Assembly (NCBI GenBank): GCA_030688705.1
Contig: JAUYJH010000086.1
Span: 1-12,663 of the forward strand
From: Deltaproteobacteria bacterium
GTDB taxonomy: Bacteria; UBA10199; SPLOWO2-01-44-7
DNA: 12,663 bases
Direction of reading: 5' to 3'
Position numbers and translations under genes: made by a program
The notes under the pieces: generated by a model
The model's database searches: none
What the model was told of the DNA's origin: nothing
The model's input: only the letters and a program-made list of their open reading frames with translations
Shown here: piece after piece, positions 1 to 7,734 of the stretch
Numbering within the stretch: position 1 is the first letter of the stretch
Layout: each line of letters opens with the position of its first letter

Positions 1-230
1 CCGCCGGCGCTGAAAAGGGCGATCTCTATCCCTTTAAAAGAATCTTCATTCAGAATTTCCACCGGAAATTCGCGGCCCTCAAACTCAAGAAACTGGCCGA
101 CCGAATTTTCCGAAGCCAAAAGTTTCAGGCGGCCCACCGGAAATTTTCTCTCTTCCAGAATTTTGATAAACTCCCCCCCCACCGCACCGGTCGCTCCGAC
201 AATCGCCATGTTCCAAGAATTTTTCGGCAT
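1..230 (-). CDS. asd: Aspartate-semialdehyde dehydrogenase, N-terminal part (runs off the left edge)
   Basis: This is the first 76 codons of a gene whose remainder lies outside the window. The product starts MPKNSWNMAIVGATGAVGGE. The glycine-rich GATGAVG segment (about residues 12-18) is the NADP-binding loop of the Rossmann domain. The following stretches KLLASENSVG and GIEIALFSAGG match the N-terminal domain of bacterial aspartate-semialdehyde dehydrogenases. From family knowledge, the enzyme reduces aspartyl phosphate to the semialdehyde that feeds lysine/diaminopimelate, threonine and methionine synthesis. The catalytic cysteine lies beyond the edge, so activity cannot be judged. The start at 230 is chosen because AAGGAAGG sits at 243-250, 12 nt upstream; an in-frame ATG at 209 is the alternative. 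It lies downstream of tyrS on the same strand, with a palindromic repeat between them. The close relative Usg has the same fold and cannot be fully excluded from the fragment. Confidence 0.88.
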   Translation of the reverse strand, partial: MPKNSWNMAIVGATGAVGGEFIKILEERKFPVGRLKLLASENSVGQFLEFEGREFPVEILNEDSFKGIEIALFSAG

Positions 231-254
231 ACAATAGTTTTTCCTTCCTTAATC

Positions 255-320
255 TCCCTCTCCCCTTGTGGGAGAGGGAAATCCCGCACTTTCTCAAGAA
301 AGTGCGGGATGGGGTGAGGG
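255..320. repeat. Double-hairpin intergenic repeat between tyrS and asd
   Basis: Two adjacent perfect inverted repeats fill the gap. The first has a 10-bp stem, TCCCTCTCCC at 255-264 and GGGAGAGGGA at 270-279, with a 5-nt loop. The second has arms ATCCCGCACTTTCT (281-294) and AGAAAGTGCGGGAT (297-310). The tail GGGGTGAGGG (311-320) touches the tyrS stop codon. The CCCTCTCCC / GGGAGAGGG / GGGGTGAGGG signature resembles a dispersed repeat type common in proteobacterial intergenic regions (inference from memory). In RNA the second arm pair would form a strong hairpin between the two genes and could act as an attenuator or mRNA stabiliser. There is no U-tract, so it is not a classic intrinsic terminator. 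Confidence 0.8.
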
Positions 321-1493
321 TTATTCAAACCTCACTCTCAAAAATCTTCTTTTCCCAACTTTAATCAGATGATCGGAGGTGGTTGTAATTTGTGCATGGA
401 TATCCTGAATTTTTTGGTCATCAACCGTAACACCACCCTGCTCAATCAGTCGACGCGCTTCCGACTTGCTGGGGACTAAGCCCGTCTGCACAATCACCTG
501 CACCAAGGAACCCAGTGGGGCTTTCCTTGACAGAACCTTTTCTTCAATCTCCCCCGGCTTTCCCTTTTGTCCAAAGACTTTTTCAAATTCCTCTGCGGCG
601 GCTTCGGCTTCTTTTGCCGAGTGATAACGGGTCACAATTGCTTTGGCGAGCGCAATTTTAGCCTCTTTGGGATGCATTTTTTTCGCCGCGCTTAAATCTT
701 CATCGGTCAGCAGTTCATAATAGTGCCACATCATTTCATCAGAGAGGGCCATCAACTTTCCAAAAATTTCCTTGGGCGGTTCCGTGATGCCGATGTAATT
801 GCCGTAACTTTTGCTCATTTTTTTGACACCATCGGTACCCACTAGCAACGGCATGGTCAAAATGACTTCAGGATCTTGCGCATGGGCCCTCTGAATATCG
901 CGGGCCACCGCCAAATTAAATTTTTGATCACTCCCCCCCAATTCCACATCGGCTTTAAGCACCACAGAGTCGTACCCTTGCATTAAGGGATAAATAAATT
1001 CCTGAATGGTGACCTGCCCCCCCTCGGTATAGCGTTTTTTGAAGTCTTCCCGCTCCAGCATCCGCGCCACATTATAATGGCCGGCCAAATCGACGATTTC
1101 CATCGCGTTCATTTTTTTAAACCATTCGCTGTTGCGGCGGACTTCTGTTTTTTTCTTATCCAAAATTTTGAAGGCCTGATCGAGATAGGTTTTGGCATTC
1201 TGTTCAATCTCTTTTGCGGAAAGAGTCGGCCTTGTTTTGCTCTGTCCCGAAGGGTCTCCCACACGGGCGGTGGCATCCCCGATCAAAAAAATCACCTGAT
1301 GCCCCAACTCCTCAAATTGTTTGAGTTTTTGCATCACCACCGTGTGACCCAGATGCAAATCGGCGATCGTCGGATCAAACCCGGCCTTCACCCGAAGCGG
1401 CTTTCCTTTGTGGAGTTTGGCTTCAAGTTCGGATGGGGTCAAAAGTTCCGCCGCCCCGCGGGACAAAAACGCAACCTGTTTTTTGGGGTCCAT
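321..1493 (-). CDS. tyrS: Tyrosyl-tRNA synthetase
   Basis: This 390-residue cytoplasmic class I aminoacyl-tRNA synthetase charges tRNA-Tyr with tyrosine using ATP. Visible landmarks are the HIGH-class motif as HLGH (residues 47-50), the tyrosine-pocket segments YPLMQGYDS (168-176) and GGSDQ (186-190), and KMSKS (225-229) as the second ATP-binding motif. A C-terminal S4-type RNA-binding segment follows (SEARRLIEQGGVTVDD, about 350-365). The canonical KMSKS and the overall length match the TyrZ-type branch rather than the KFGKS branch of the family. Nothing appears truncated. The start codon lies 36 bp beyond the stop of the upstream 709-codon gene. The only Shine-Dalgarno-like bases are a weak AAGG about 8 nt upstream. 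A promoter-like sequence overlaps the stop of the upstream gene, so both co-transcription and separate transcription are possible. Confidence 0.97.
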   Translation of the reverse strand: MDPKKQVAFLSRGAAELLTPSELEAKLHKGKPLRVKAGFDPTIADLHLGHTVVMQKLKQFEELGHQVIFLIGDATARVGDPSGQSKTRPTLSAKEIEQNAKTYLDQAFKILDKKKTEVRRNSEWFKKMNAMEIVDLAGHYNVARMLEREDFKKRYTEGGQVTIQEFIYPLMQGYDSVVLKADVELGGSDQKFNLAVARDIQRAHAQDPEVILTMPLLVGTDGVKKMSKSYGNYIGITEPPKEIFGKLMALSDEMMWHYYELLTDEDLSAAKKMHPKEAKIALAKAIVTRYHSAKEAEAAAEEFEKVFGQKGKPGEIEEKVLSRKAPLGSLVQVIVQTGLVPSKSEARRLIEQGGVTVDDQKIQDIHAQITTTSDHLIKVGKRRFLRVRFE

Positions 1494-1503
1494 TGAAACG
1501 GGC

Positions 1504-1532
1504 CTTATATACGTCTTTGGCGGGCTTGTCTA
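1504..1532 (-). promoter_or_regulatory. Candidate tyrS promoter overlapping the upstream stop codon
   Basis: On the minus strand TAGACA (1527-1532) and TATAAG (1504-1509) are separated by exactly 17 nt. Each matches the sigma-70 consensus at five of six positions. The -35 hexamer contains the stop codon of the 709-codon gene. The -10 ends only 10 nt before the tyrS ATG, so the transcript would be nearly leaderless, which weakens the call. Confidence 0.35.
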
Positions 1533-3659
1533 GTTCGTGGAATCTATATCCGCGGAAACATTCCTGGCGCCGGTAAAAGCGAGTTTCTCTCTCAAGGCGA
1601 CGTACCGGCGCAGGAGTGACATGGTATGGGCAATGTTCCAGTGGAAAAATTGCGCCGAGGGAATTGTGCCGTCGCTATTTTTCCCGATGGTAACCGGAAT
1701 CGGCGCCGCCAAAAATCGGTGGATATCGGCAAGGTCGCTTTCCCATAACGCCAAAATACGCCGCCTCTGGGCCGGTAAAACACTCACGGGAAGCATAGCC
1801 CTCCCCTCTTTGCCGGCCATCTTGCCGATCCAGGCATTCGCAATCTCCTTTTGACTCTTTGTGAGAGGCTCTTCTTTTTCCATCAAACCGGCCAGTTTCA
1901 TGGCCAGGCCTTTCGACATGCCCACGCTGGTATAATTATCGATGATCTGCTCCCGATTTAAGGCCTGCTTGACCGCCTGTTGAACGCTGAGAAATTCAAG
2001 GACATTGAGCGAGATCAAAATCGAAAATTTTCGGTCGACATTTTCCAAAAGCCGCGGACGCATATATTCCGGTGCGGTGGGAAGCATCTCCATGATCTCC
2101 GCCAAACCGGCATACGTTTTTTCTTTCAATGCCTGGCGCATCTGTTTTCTTCTCCAGCCGCTGTAAAACTCCTGAAAAAGCATTCCCGCTCCGACGGCCA
2201 CGGTCAAAACACCCGTCGCACCGGCTTTTCCGGCAGGAACTCTTCCCAGACGAGCCAACAGATGATTGATGGCGAAAAAGGCCCCCCCGCTGACGACAAA
2301 ATTGACCCCCAGCCCCTCCAAAAGCTCCTGCATCATGTGCCGGCGATAATCCCATGCCTCGTCCAGCGGTAATTCCTGGGTCTGACGCATCGCCATAAAA
2401 GCAAAGACGGACAAAAACAAAACCGGAACCAGATAAGCGCGCACCCTGGGAGAAACGCCCGCGTTGATTCTTTTGATCAGAATGCCGATTTTTTGATCGC
2501 CCAAAAAACCGACCAACCCCTTCCATCCCATGATGGTCCCCAAAAGAGTGCCGCCCACCAACGCGGAACCCTGCAAAACATCCACGGCCTCGTCCCACGA
2601 TTCTTTCCACGATATTTCACCGATCACCGCCGAGGCCAACACATGTTCCACCACCCCCAAAGGCATCAGCGCCGCATTGATATAAGGGCTGGTTGCTATT
2701 GCATCGAACGTTTTCCATGAGTACCGATCTTTTTGAAAAGGGGGAATGGGCTGAAAAAAACTGCTACGAAAGGGGACCACCGGTTTTTTAAGACCCACTT
2801 TGCCAAACTGGGAGAGCTGGGTGGCATCCACCACTCTTCTGGCCGCTGTCGCCAATTTTCCCAGTTTATGGGTGTCCCCGTCTTCGGCCGCCTGTTGCAT
2901 CAGCGTGCTTAATCGCAACAGCAAATCATCAAGAGAATCGGACAAACGACCTTTGGGCAAAATCTCCACCACGACCGGCGGCCCTTTGGGTTGCGCGTGA
3001 ACACTTTGCGCCAAACCGCTCGATCTCAAACGTTCAACGATTTTGTGCGGATCCTTGCCGGGGGCCAAAAGCTCGATCAAAAACCAAGCATGTTCCCTTT
3101 GGGCCACCTTGAACACAATGGAACTTTTGCTGATTTTTTCCAAAAAGCTGGCGGCGTTTTTATAATCTTCGGGCATGAGAGGCCTTAGCCACAAAACTTT
3201 TCGGATCGCCTCCAGCTCCCGATGCGATCCGACATTCTGGGCAACAGACTGATTGTACAATCGCAACAAAGATTCGTGGGGGGTTCTAATCAGCAGATCA
3301 ACGGCGGGCTGGGTCCCGGCGGGAATGGCCAAAGCCACGGCCGAAGCGGGCACCGGCAACGGTGGCGGACGGGTTATCACTTTCAAAGCAGGAATGGGGC
3401 TTCGATATTGCCCATCTCTCAAACGCCGCAAAAACCATGCGGCGTGTTCTTTTTGCCTCGGGTCAAAAAGTTCGTCTCCATTTCCATTGACGACAAATTC
3501 GAGAAAACTCCCGAGAGTCGTCTGTTGCTGCGGAGAGAGGGAGCCTCTTTCCAAAAGGGAGGCGGCGCTCCGCTCCACCACGCCCCGGTCAAAAATAAAA
3601 CCGGCAGAGTGCGCTCTTTCCGAAGTTGTTAGGAGAGACTGCAAAGGTTGTGTATCCAT
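1530..3659 (-). CDS. Unrecognised 709-residue multi-spanning membrane protein
   Basis: I do not recognise a family. Residues 1-320 look soluble and contain a degenerate duplication: residues about 27-83 and 147-201 share the pattern LL.RG.LSPQ ... SFLE ... EHA.WFL ... G (SFLEFV/SFLEKI, QKEHAAWFLRRL/QREHAWFLIELL). A proline-rich linker (about 88-118) separates the two copies. Residues about 325-500 contain hydrophobic stretches compatible with three to five membrane spans: 327-347, 360-386, 407-424, 450-469 and 480-496. The C-terminal 200 residues are helical and charged, without recognisable motifs. There is no N-terminal signal peptide. The start at 3659 is supported by AAAGGGGGT at 3666-3674 and an extended -10 promoter further upstream. 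It is first in a possible leftward unit with tyrS and asd, and divergent from the 557-codon gene. Function is unknown. Confidence 0.8.
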   Translation of the reverse strand: MDTQPLQSLLTTSERAHSAGFIFDRGVVERSAASLLERGSLSPQQQTTLGSFLEFVVNGNGDELFDPRQKEHAAWFLRRLRDGQYRSPIPALKVITRPPPLPVPASAVALAIPAGTQPAVDLLIRTPHESLLRLYNQSVAQNVGSHRELEAIRKVLWLRPLMPEDYKNAASFLEKISKSSIVFKVAQREHAWFLIELLAPGKDPHKIVERLRSSGLAQSVHAQPKGPPVVVEILPKGRLSDSLDDLLLRLSTLMQQAAEDGDTHKLGKLATAARRVVDATQLSQFGKVGLKKPVVPFRSSFFQPIPPFQKDRYSWKTFDAIATSPYINAALMPLGVVEHVLASAVIGEISWKESWDEAVDVLQGSALVGGTLLGTIMGWKGLVGFLGDQKIGILIKRINAGVSPRVRAYLVPVLFLSVFAFMAMRQTQELPLDEAWDYRRHMMQELLEGLGVNFVVSGGAFFAINHLLARLGRVPAGKAGATGVLTVAVGAGMLFQEFYSGWRRKQMRQALKEKTYAGLAEIMEMLPTAPEYMRPRLLENVDRKFSILISLNVLEFLSVQQAVKQALNREQIIDNYTSVGMSKGLAMKLAGLMEKEEPLTKSQKEIANAWIGKMAGKEGRAMLPVSVLPAQRRRILALWESDLADIHRFLAAPIPVTIGKNSDGTIPSAQFFHWNIAHTMSLLRRYVALREKLAFTGARNVSADIDSTN

Positions 3660-3665
3660 AAGATA

Positions 3666-3674
3666 ACCCCCTTT
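3666..3674 (-). promoter_or_regulatory. Ribosome binding site of the 709-codon gene
   Basis: AAAGGGGGT on the minus strand lies about 6 nt before the ATG at 3659 and fixes this start. Confidence 0.6.
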
Positions 3675-3697
3675 GGTTGTTTGACGTGATGCGTCGC

Positions 3698-3706
3698 ATT
3701 ATAGCA
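3698..3706 (-). promoter_or_regulatory. Extended -10 promoter for the 709-codon gene
   Basis: The minus strand reads TGCTATAAT, a perfect -10 hexamer with the TGn extension. No good -35 is present at 16-18 nt spacing, which is normal for extended -10 promoters. Transcription would start near 3691 and give a leader of about 31 nt that includes the ribosome binding site. Between the promoter and the RBS lies GACGTGATGCGTC, an imperfect palindrome with GACG/CGTC arms that could be an operator (inference). Confidence 0.6.
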
Positions 3707-3848
3707 AGTTAAAAAAATCATAAAGACATTTTCTAAAAAAGCATTATATATCGGCATGTTAAATAAAACATTTACCCTTGACATGCTTTTAAAAATATTT
3801 CTTTCCAGCGCGCAACTTTTTTGACGGGCTGACGATGATATAGATATC

Positions 3849-5522
3849 ATGACCCACCCAACGGTTGTTAACGCCACCATGTTAGTGCAGAACCTGCAGA
3901 CGGCCCTTCAAAGTGACACGACTCTGGCGCCGCTTGCCGACAACATATTCGCCGCCAGTGAGGGTACTTTCGCTCCGGAGACGCTGGAAAAATTATGTGA
4001 TCGCATTGGGAGCATCCACCCCGGCTTGGGCTGCCGATTGCTGATACCCGTTGCCAAAGCACGGGTGGCAAGAGACCCCTTAGAAATTAGCAAGGCGTGG
4101 CGCGAATTCACGGAGGTTCTTACCGCTCCCGAAAAGCGTCAAGAGGGGCTCGTCGCATTTGCGACACTTAAAAAAATCTCCATGATTTTGATCGGAAAAC
4201 AGCGAAAAGTATGGCTTATGGAGGGCCTCAAACAGCTTGCCATTCCGCATGCCGATAGTCTGCTGAAGGACCCTGTGCTTCGCCTCGACGAGCGGAGAAA
4301 ATTTTTTTTAAAAATAAGCCGGGGTGAAAATGATTTTTTTACGCTCCATACGCCTCACGATCTTTCCGATTCCACTCAAATGACTTTGCATATTGAAGTG
4401 CCGCAAAACTGGAAAAAACCTCTGGACGAAAAAACATTGCAACTGCTGATCGCCCGAACCCTTACCATGACTATTTTGTCTTATCTCGCGGGAGTAGGTG
4501 TCGCGCAGGGATATCAAAAGATCGCGCCGGTTTCATTGGACGTACCGATACCGTTGGTTGTTGCCGCCCGGGACGGCTGGGTCCAATTTGGCCCCCCCGC
4601 CCTTCCAAAAAGGGTGGAACAAGATTGGCGGGAGATTCATCGGTGGATCATCGACGGATCCCTTCTTTTTACCGACTATCAAGCCTCAAGGCACATGGCC
4701 ATGAGGGCCCAGACGGCGGCCCACCTAAGGGCAGGGGGACGCAATCTGGATCTTGGCAACATTACCCCTTTCTGGATTGAGTTACTGCAAATGCCAAATG
4801 CGCCGGAGCTTCTCTCAAAAATGCTGGGAAATATCATCCCCTCCCAGCCCCTTTTCTTCAGAACCGTCATTGAAATCAACGCCGAAACAAAACCGGGAAC
4901 AATCAAAGCTGTTTTGGAGAACGAACATTACGGATTAAGACTGCTTCTTTTCATGCAAGAGGCGACTCTCAAAACCCTTCAGGACGAAGAGATTCTGGAA
5001 CTCATCTGGCGAGTCATGAAGCCTGCCCAAGCCAACGCACAGGAGCAAAAAAGAAGGAAGAGAAACCCGTTTCGTGGAGTGGAATACAAAACGGAGGATT
5101 TGAAGGAGCTTGAAGAACAGCCGGCGGCGGAAAAACTGGGGGGTTCTCTTCTCAAACTCCTTTTCGCCGGCACCCGGTTTCTGGAGAGAAACAGTCAAGG
5201 CACCGATTTTGAATTAACGGGACTTTCCGGAATGGAGAAAAAAAGTTTCATGAGCGCTTTGGCGGAAAGGCACAAAATCGCCCCCGGAGGAAAATCGGCA
5301 ACCCATAAAAAATGGATTGTCCGCGAGGCCGGAATGGAAGATCGCGGCGGTGTGATGGAGATCATCCCCATGGAACGGGTAATTTTGATCCACATTCACG
5401 GAGATGCGAAAGAGTTCTCCAAACAAGATTGGCTCTTTTTAATGCAAACACTCGACGCACATGACGCCGCCATGTTGAAAATCAGTCTTGAATCCCGCGA
5501 AATCCTTTCCGGAAGCCGCTGA
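3849..5522 (+). CDS. Unrecognised 557-residue protein, divergent from the membrane protein
   Basis: No family is recognised. The protein is largely amphipathic helical, with no signal peptide. One hydrophobic stretch (about residues 199-219) could be a membrane segment or a buried helix. A very basic patch, KRRKRNPFRG (401-410), follows a glutamine-rich segment. The last 100 residues look alpha/beta (MEIIPMERVILIHIHGD, then SKQDWLFLMQTLD). The ATG at 3849 is the most upstream possible start, because an in-frame TGA lies at 3822-3824. It has no convincing Shine-Dalgarno sequence, and neither does the next Met (codon 11), so the start is uncertain. TTGACA at 3778-3783 could be a -35, but no matching -10 is visible. 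The cystathionine beta-synthase gene begins 41 bp downstream on the same strand, so the two may be co-transcribed. Confidence 0.75.
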   Translation: MTHPTVVNATMLVQNLQTALQSDTTLAPLADNIFAASEGTFAPETLEKLCDRIGSIHPGLGCRLLIPVAKARVARDPLEISKAWREFTEVLTAPEKRQEGLVAFATLKKISMILIGKQRKVWLMEGLKQLAIPHADSLLKDPVLRLDERRKFFLKISRGENDFFTLHTPHDLSDSTQMTLHIEVPQNWKKPLDEKTLQLLIARTLTMTILSYLAGVGVAQGYQKIAPVSLDVPIPLVVAARDGWVQFGPPALPKRVEQDWREIHRWIIDGSLLFTDYQASRHMAMRAQTAAHLRAGGRNLDLGNITPFWIELLQMPNAPELLSKMLGNIIPSQPLFFRTVIEINAETKPGTIKAVLENEHYGLRLLLFMQEATLKTLQDEEILELIWRVMKPAQANAQEQKRRKRNPFRGVEYKTEDLKELEEQPAAEKLGGSLLKLLFAGTRFLERNSQGTDFELTGLSGMEKKSFMSALAERHKIAPGGKSATHKKWIVREAGMEDRGGVMEIIPMERVILIHIHGDAKEFSKQDWLFLMQTLDAHDAAMLKISLESREILSGSR

Positions 5523-5563
5523 ATATCATTTACACACCGAAAGAGTTCCTTTAAAAGACTCAC

Positions 5564-6946
5564 ATGCCCAAAGAATTCAAAGGTGTTTTACCGGATATTC
5601 TTGCCTGTGTCGGCGACACCCCGCTCGTTCGTTTGAACAAAGTGGTCGGGAACTGCGCCTCCGCCATTGCTGCAAAATTGGAATTCATGAATCCGGGCGG
5701 TTCCGTCAAAGACCGAATCGGCTTTTATATTATTGAACAGGCCGAAAAACGGGGGGAATTGAAACCGGGCGGAACGATTGTGGAAGCCACCAGCGGCAAC
5801 ACCGGCATGGCTCTGGCCATGGCGGGGGCTATCAAAGGCTACAAACTTATTTTCGTCATTCCCGACAAAATGAGCAAAGAAAAGATCAATACGTTGCGGG
5901 CCTTTGGCGCCAAAGTGGTGGTGACACCGACCAACGTGGAGCCCGAAGACCCGCGCAGTTATTATTCTGTCGCCAAAAGGCTGGCCGAGGTCACCCCCAA
6001 CGCCTTTTATGCCAATCAATACCACAATCCCGATAACCCCGAGGCCCATTATAAAATGACGGGCCCTGAAATTTGGGAACAGACTCAAGGGACAATCGAC
6101 GCGCTCGTTTTGGGTGTCGGCACCGGCGGCACCATGACGGGGGTTGCCCGTTACTTAAAAAAGAAAAAGAAAGAGATAAACATTATCGGGGTCGATCCGG
6201 AGGGTTCCATTTTTTTCGACCACTTTCACCACAAGAAAAAAATAACGCCGCATACTTATTTGATCGAGGGAATCGGTGAAGATTTTTTCCCATCGACGGC
6301 CAATTTAACCCTGTTGACCCATATGATCCGCGTGGAAGACAAGGCGGCTTATCAAATGGCCAGGGCTCTTTTGATCAAAGAAGGGATTTTTACCGGTTCT
6401 TCCGGCGGAGCGGCGGTGGCCGGCGCCATTCGTTATGCCAATACACTCAAAGACCCGCAAAATATTGTGGTCATTCTTCCCGATTCGGGGAGCCGTTATC
6501 TCACCAAACTCTTCAATGACCAATGGATTCAGGATCAGGGGTTGTGGGAGGGGATTTCCAAGACATACGGCGTCGCGGAAGATCTTATTCACAAACGTTT
6601 TGATCGCGGAGAGGTTGTTGTTGCCATAATCAAAGACACCATCGGACAGGCCATCGACAAAATGTCCAAGGGGGGAATCTCTCAATTGCCGGTCATGGAT
6701 GGCAACCAAATTATTGGACTCGTAACCGAAAGCGATATTCTGGCGCCGCTGGCAAAAGGCGAAGTGGCCGCGACCGATTCGGTGACGATCATCATGAAAA
6801 CCGATCTCCGCACGCTGGATGCCCATGAAAACATGGATTCTCTGCTCAAAGTTTTCGAAAAAAATGAAATCGCCATCATCAAAAAACACGGCGACTTTCT
6901 GGGCCTCGTCACCAAAATCGATTTCATCAAATTTTTAGGACAGTAA
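5564..6946 (+). CDS. cbs: Cystathionine beta-synthase with C-terminal CBS-domain pair
   Basis: This 460-residue protein belongs to fold type II PLP enzymes. The PLP-binding lysine is K49 in NPGGSVKDR. The substrate loop TSGNTG is at 76-81, the phosphate-binding GVGTGGT at 184-190, GSSGGAA at 278-284 and PDSGSRYLTK at 306-315. GIGEDFFPST (236-245) is typical of cystathionine beta-synthases rather than plain cysteine synthases. Residues about 340-460 form two CBS domains (GQAIDKMSKGGISQLPVMD ... GLVTESDIL and a second copy ending GLVTKIDFIKFLG), which in the family bind adenosyl ligands and regulate activity. The reaction joins serine and homocysteine to give cystathionine, the first step of reverse transsulfuration. 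Length fits this class of about 460 residues. No cystathionine gamma-lyase gene is present in the window. The start lacks a strong Shine-Dalgarno sequence; translational coupling to the upstream gene is possible. O-acetylserine-dependent cysteine synthase activity cannot be excluded. Confidence 0.93.
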   Translation: MPKEFKGVLPDILACVGDTPLVRLNKVVGNCASAIAAKLEFMNPGGSVKDRIGFYIIEQAEKRGELKPGGTIVEATSGNTGMALAMAGAIKGYKLIFVIPDKMSKEKINTLRAFGAKVVVTPTNVEPEDPRSYYSVAKRLAEVTPNAFYANQYHNPDNPEAHYKMTGPEIWEQTQGTIDALVLGVGTGGTMTGVARYLKKKKKEINIIGVDPEGSIFFDHFHHKKKITPHTYLIEGIGEDFFPSTANLTLLTHMIRVEDKAAYQMARALLIKEGIFTGSSGGAAVAGAIRYANTLKDPQNIVVILPDSGSRYLTKLFNDQWIQDQGLWEGISKTYGVAEDLIHKRFDRGEVVVAIIKDTIGQAIDKMSKGGISQLPVMDGNQIIGLVTESDILAPLAKGEVAATDSVTIIMKTDLRTLDAHENMDSLLKVFEKNEIAIIKKHGDFLGLVTKIDFIKFLGQ

Positions 6947-6949
6947 AAA

Positions 6950-7092
6950 AATCTAAATCCCAAATTCTAAATCCTAAACAAATCCCAAATTCCAATTTCA
7001 AAATCCCAAACACACTGTTTGTTTGAAACATTGTGTTTTGGAAAATTAGAAATTGTTTAGAATTTAGGATTTCGTACTTAGAATTTTGATTT
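6950..7092. repeat. A/T-rich imperfect inverted repeat
   Basis: The gap between the cystathionine beta-synthase gene and the YqgE gene is filled by a long imperfect palindrome. The core arms CCCAAACACA (7005-7014) and TGTGTTTTGG (7032-7041) pair at nine of ten positions. The outer arms are variants of AAATCCTAAA and AAATTCTAA on the left, with complements such as TTTAGAATTTAGGATTT on the right (7057-7073). The left arm itself repeats an AAATCCCAAATTCT-like unit several times. This style of repeat is widespread in environmental genomes. Lying between convergent genes, it could also help transcription end. No coding capacity is seen. Confidence 0.75.
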
Positions 7093-7106
7093 GTGTTTTC
7101 GATCTT

Positions 7107-7685
7107 CTATTGTATCGACGACGAAGTTTCGGTGGCAAGTTGAGAAGGATCGATGCCCAAACCCCGCACCGCCTCCGCCCAAACTTTTTCAGGGGGGGTC
7201 TTCAAAAGAAGCCGGGGATCAACCGGTGCGGTAAGCCACGAGGCCAATTGAATCTCCTGCTCCAACTGCCCCGGCTGCCAGGCGGCGTAACCTGAAAAAA
7301 GCTTGAATGCCTCCGGCTGAAGACGGCTCTCCCCCGCATTGGCATCCAGCAAGCGGAAAGCCGCCCCCAGACAAATATCATCTGAAATGGGCATACTGTC
7401 AGAAGGAGAAGGCTCTTGCGTTTCATGCAAAAGCCAAATCCGATTCGGTTCCACAGGCCCTCCGTACCAGACGGAAGAGGCATGCAAAGCCGGGTCGATA
7501 GAAATGTCGGGAATCATCATCTGCTTTAACGAAGCCGCGGCCGGCCGGTTGAGAATCAATCCCAAAACCCCTTCTTTGGAGGCATTAAAAATCAAAACCA
7601 CCGTTTGGGCAAAATTGGGATCGGTCAATTGCGGCATCGCGATCAAAAAGTATGGGGTTGTATCCAATGGAATATCCCTCTTCAT
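7107..7685 (-). CDS. YqgE/AlgH family protein (UPF0301, DUF179)
   Basis: The product is 192 residues, close to the family's usual 180-190. Diagnostic segments are FLIAMPQLTDPNFAQTVV (about 13-30), GLILNRP (42-48), WYGGPVEP (73-80) and GYAAWQPGQLEQEI (132-145), ending in ASWL. The family is a soluble alpha/beta protein of unresolved biochemical role; AlgH of Pseudomonas was linked to alginate regulation. No signal peptide is seen. The ATG at 7685 keeps the conserved N-terminal strand and is adopted although no Shine-Dalgarno sequence lies just upstream. A nearby ATG (7695) is in another frame. The gene diverges from the interrupted DUF1636-like gene with 49 bp between starts, so both promoters must lie in that short space. 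The tail after residue 180 is low in complexity. Confidence 0.94.
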   Translation of the reverse strand: MKRDIPLDTTPYFLIAMPQLTDPNFAQTVVLIFNASKEGVLGLILNRPAAASLKQMMIPDISIDPALHASSVWYGGPVEPNRIWLLHETQEPSPSDSMPISDDICLGAAFRLLDANAGESRLQPEAFKLFSGYAAWQPGQLEQEIQLASWLTAPVDPRLLLKTPPEKVWAEAVRGLGIDPSQLATETSSSIQ

Positions 7686-7734
7686 GAACAGGCATGTTGA
7701 CAGAAAGCCGAGAAACGTTCAAGAAAAGAGGACT

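Noticed and set aside
1996..2610. 204-codon alternative frame inside the 709-codon gene
   Set aside because: Its Gly/Arg/Ser/Cys/His-rich composition looks like an out-of-frame reading, whereas the main frame gives a coherent membrane protein with RBS and promoter.
3778..3849. TTGACA (3778-3783) or TTGACG (3821-3826) as the -35 of the 557-codon gene
   Set aside because: At 16-18 nt spacing the -10 positions read CTTTCC or ATATCA-like sequences, which are poor; not strong enough to call a promoter.
5588..6889. 166- and 194-codon minus-strand frames opposite the cystathionine beta-synthase gene
   Set aside because: They are shadows of a clearly conserved gene, without independent start signals or domains.
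6950..7092. CRISPR-like array in the A/T-rich repeats
   Set aside because: Units are degenerate, without unique spacers of constant length, and the whole forms an inverted rather than a spaced direct repeat.
7339..7734. Long plus-strand frame leading into the DUF1636-like 5' fragment
   Set aside because: This part is antisense to the well-supported YqgE gene. Only the section from the ATG at 7735, which has its own Shine-Dalgarno sequence, is real.
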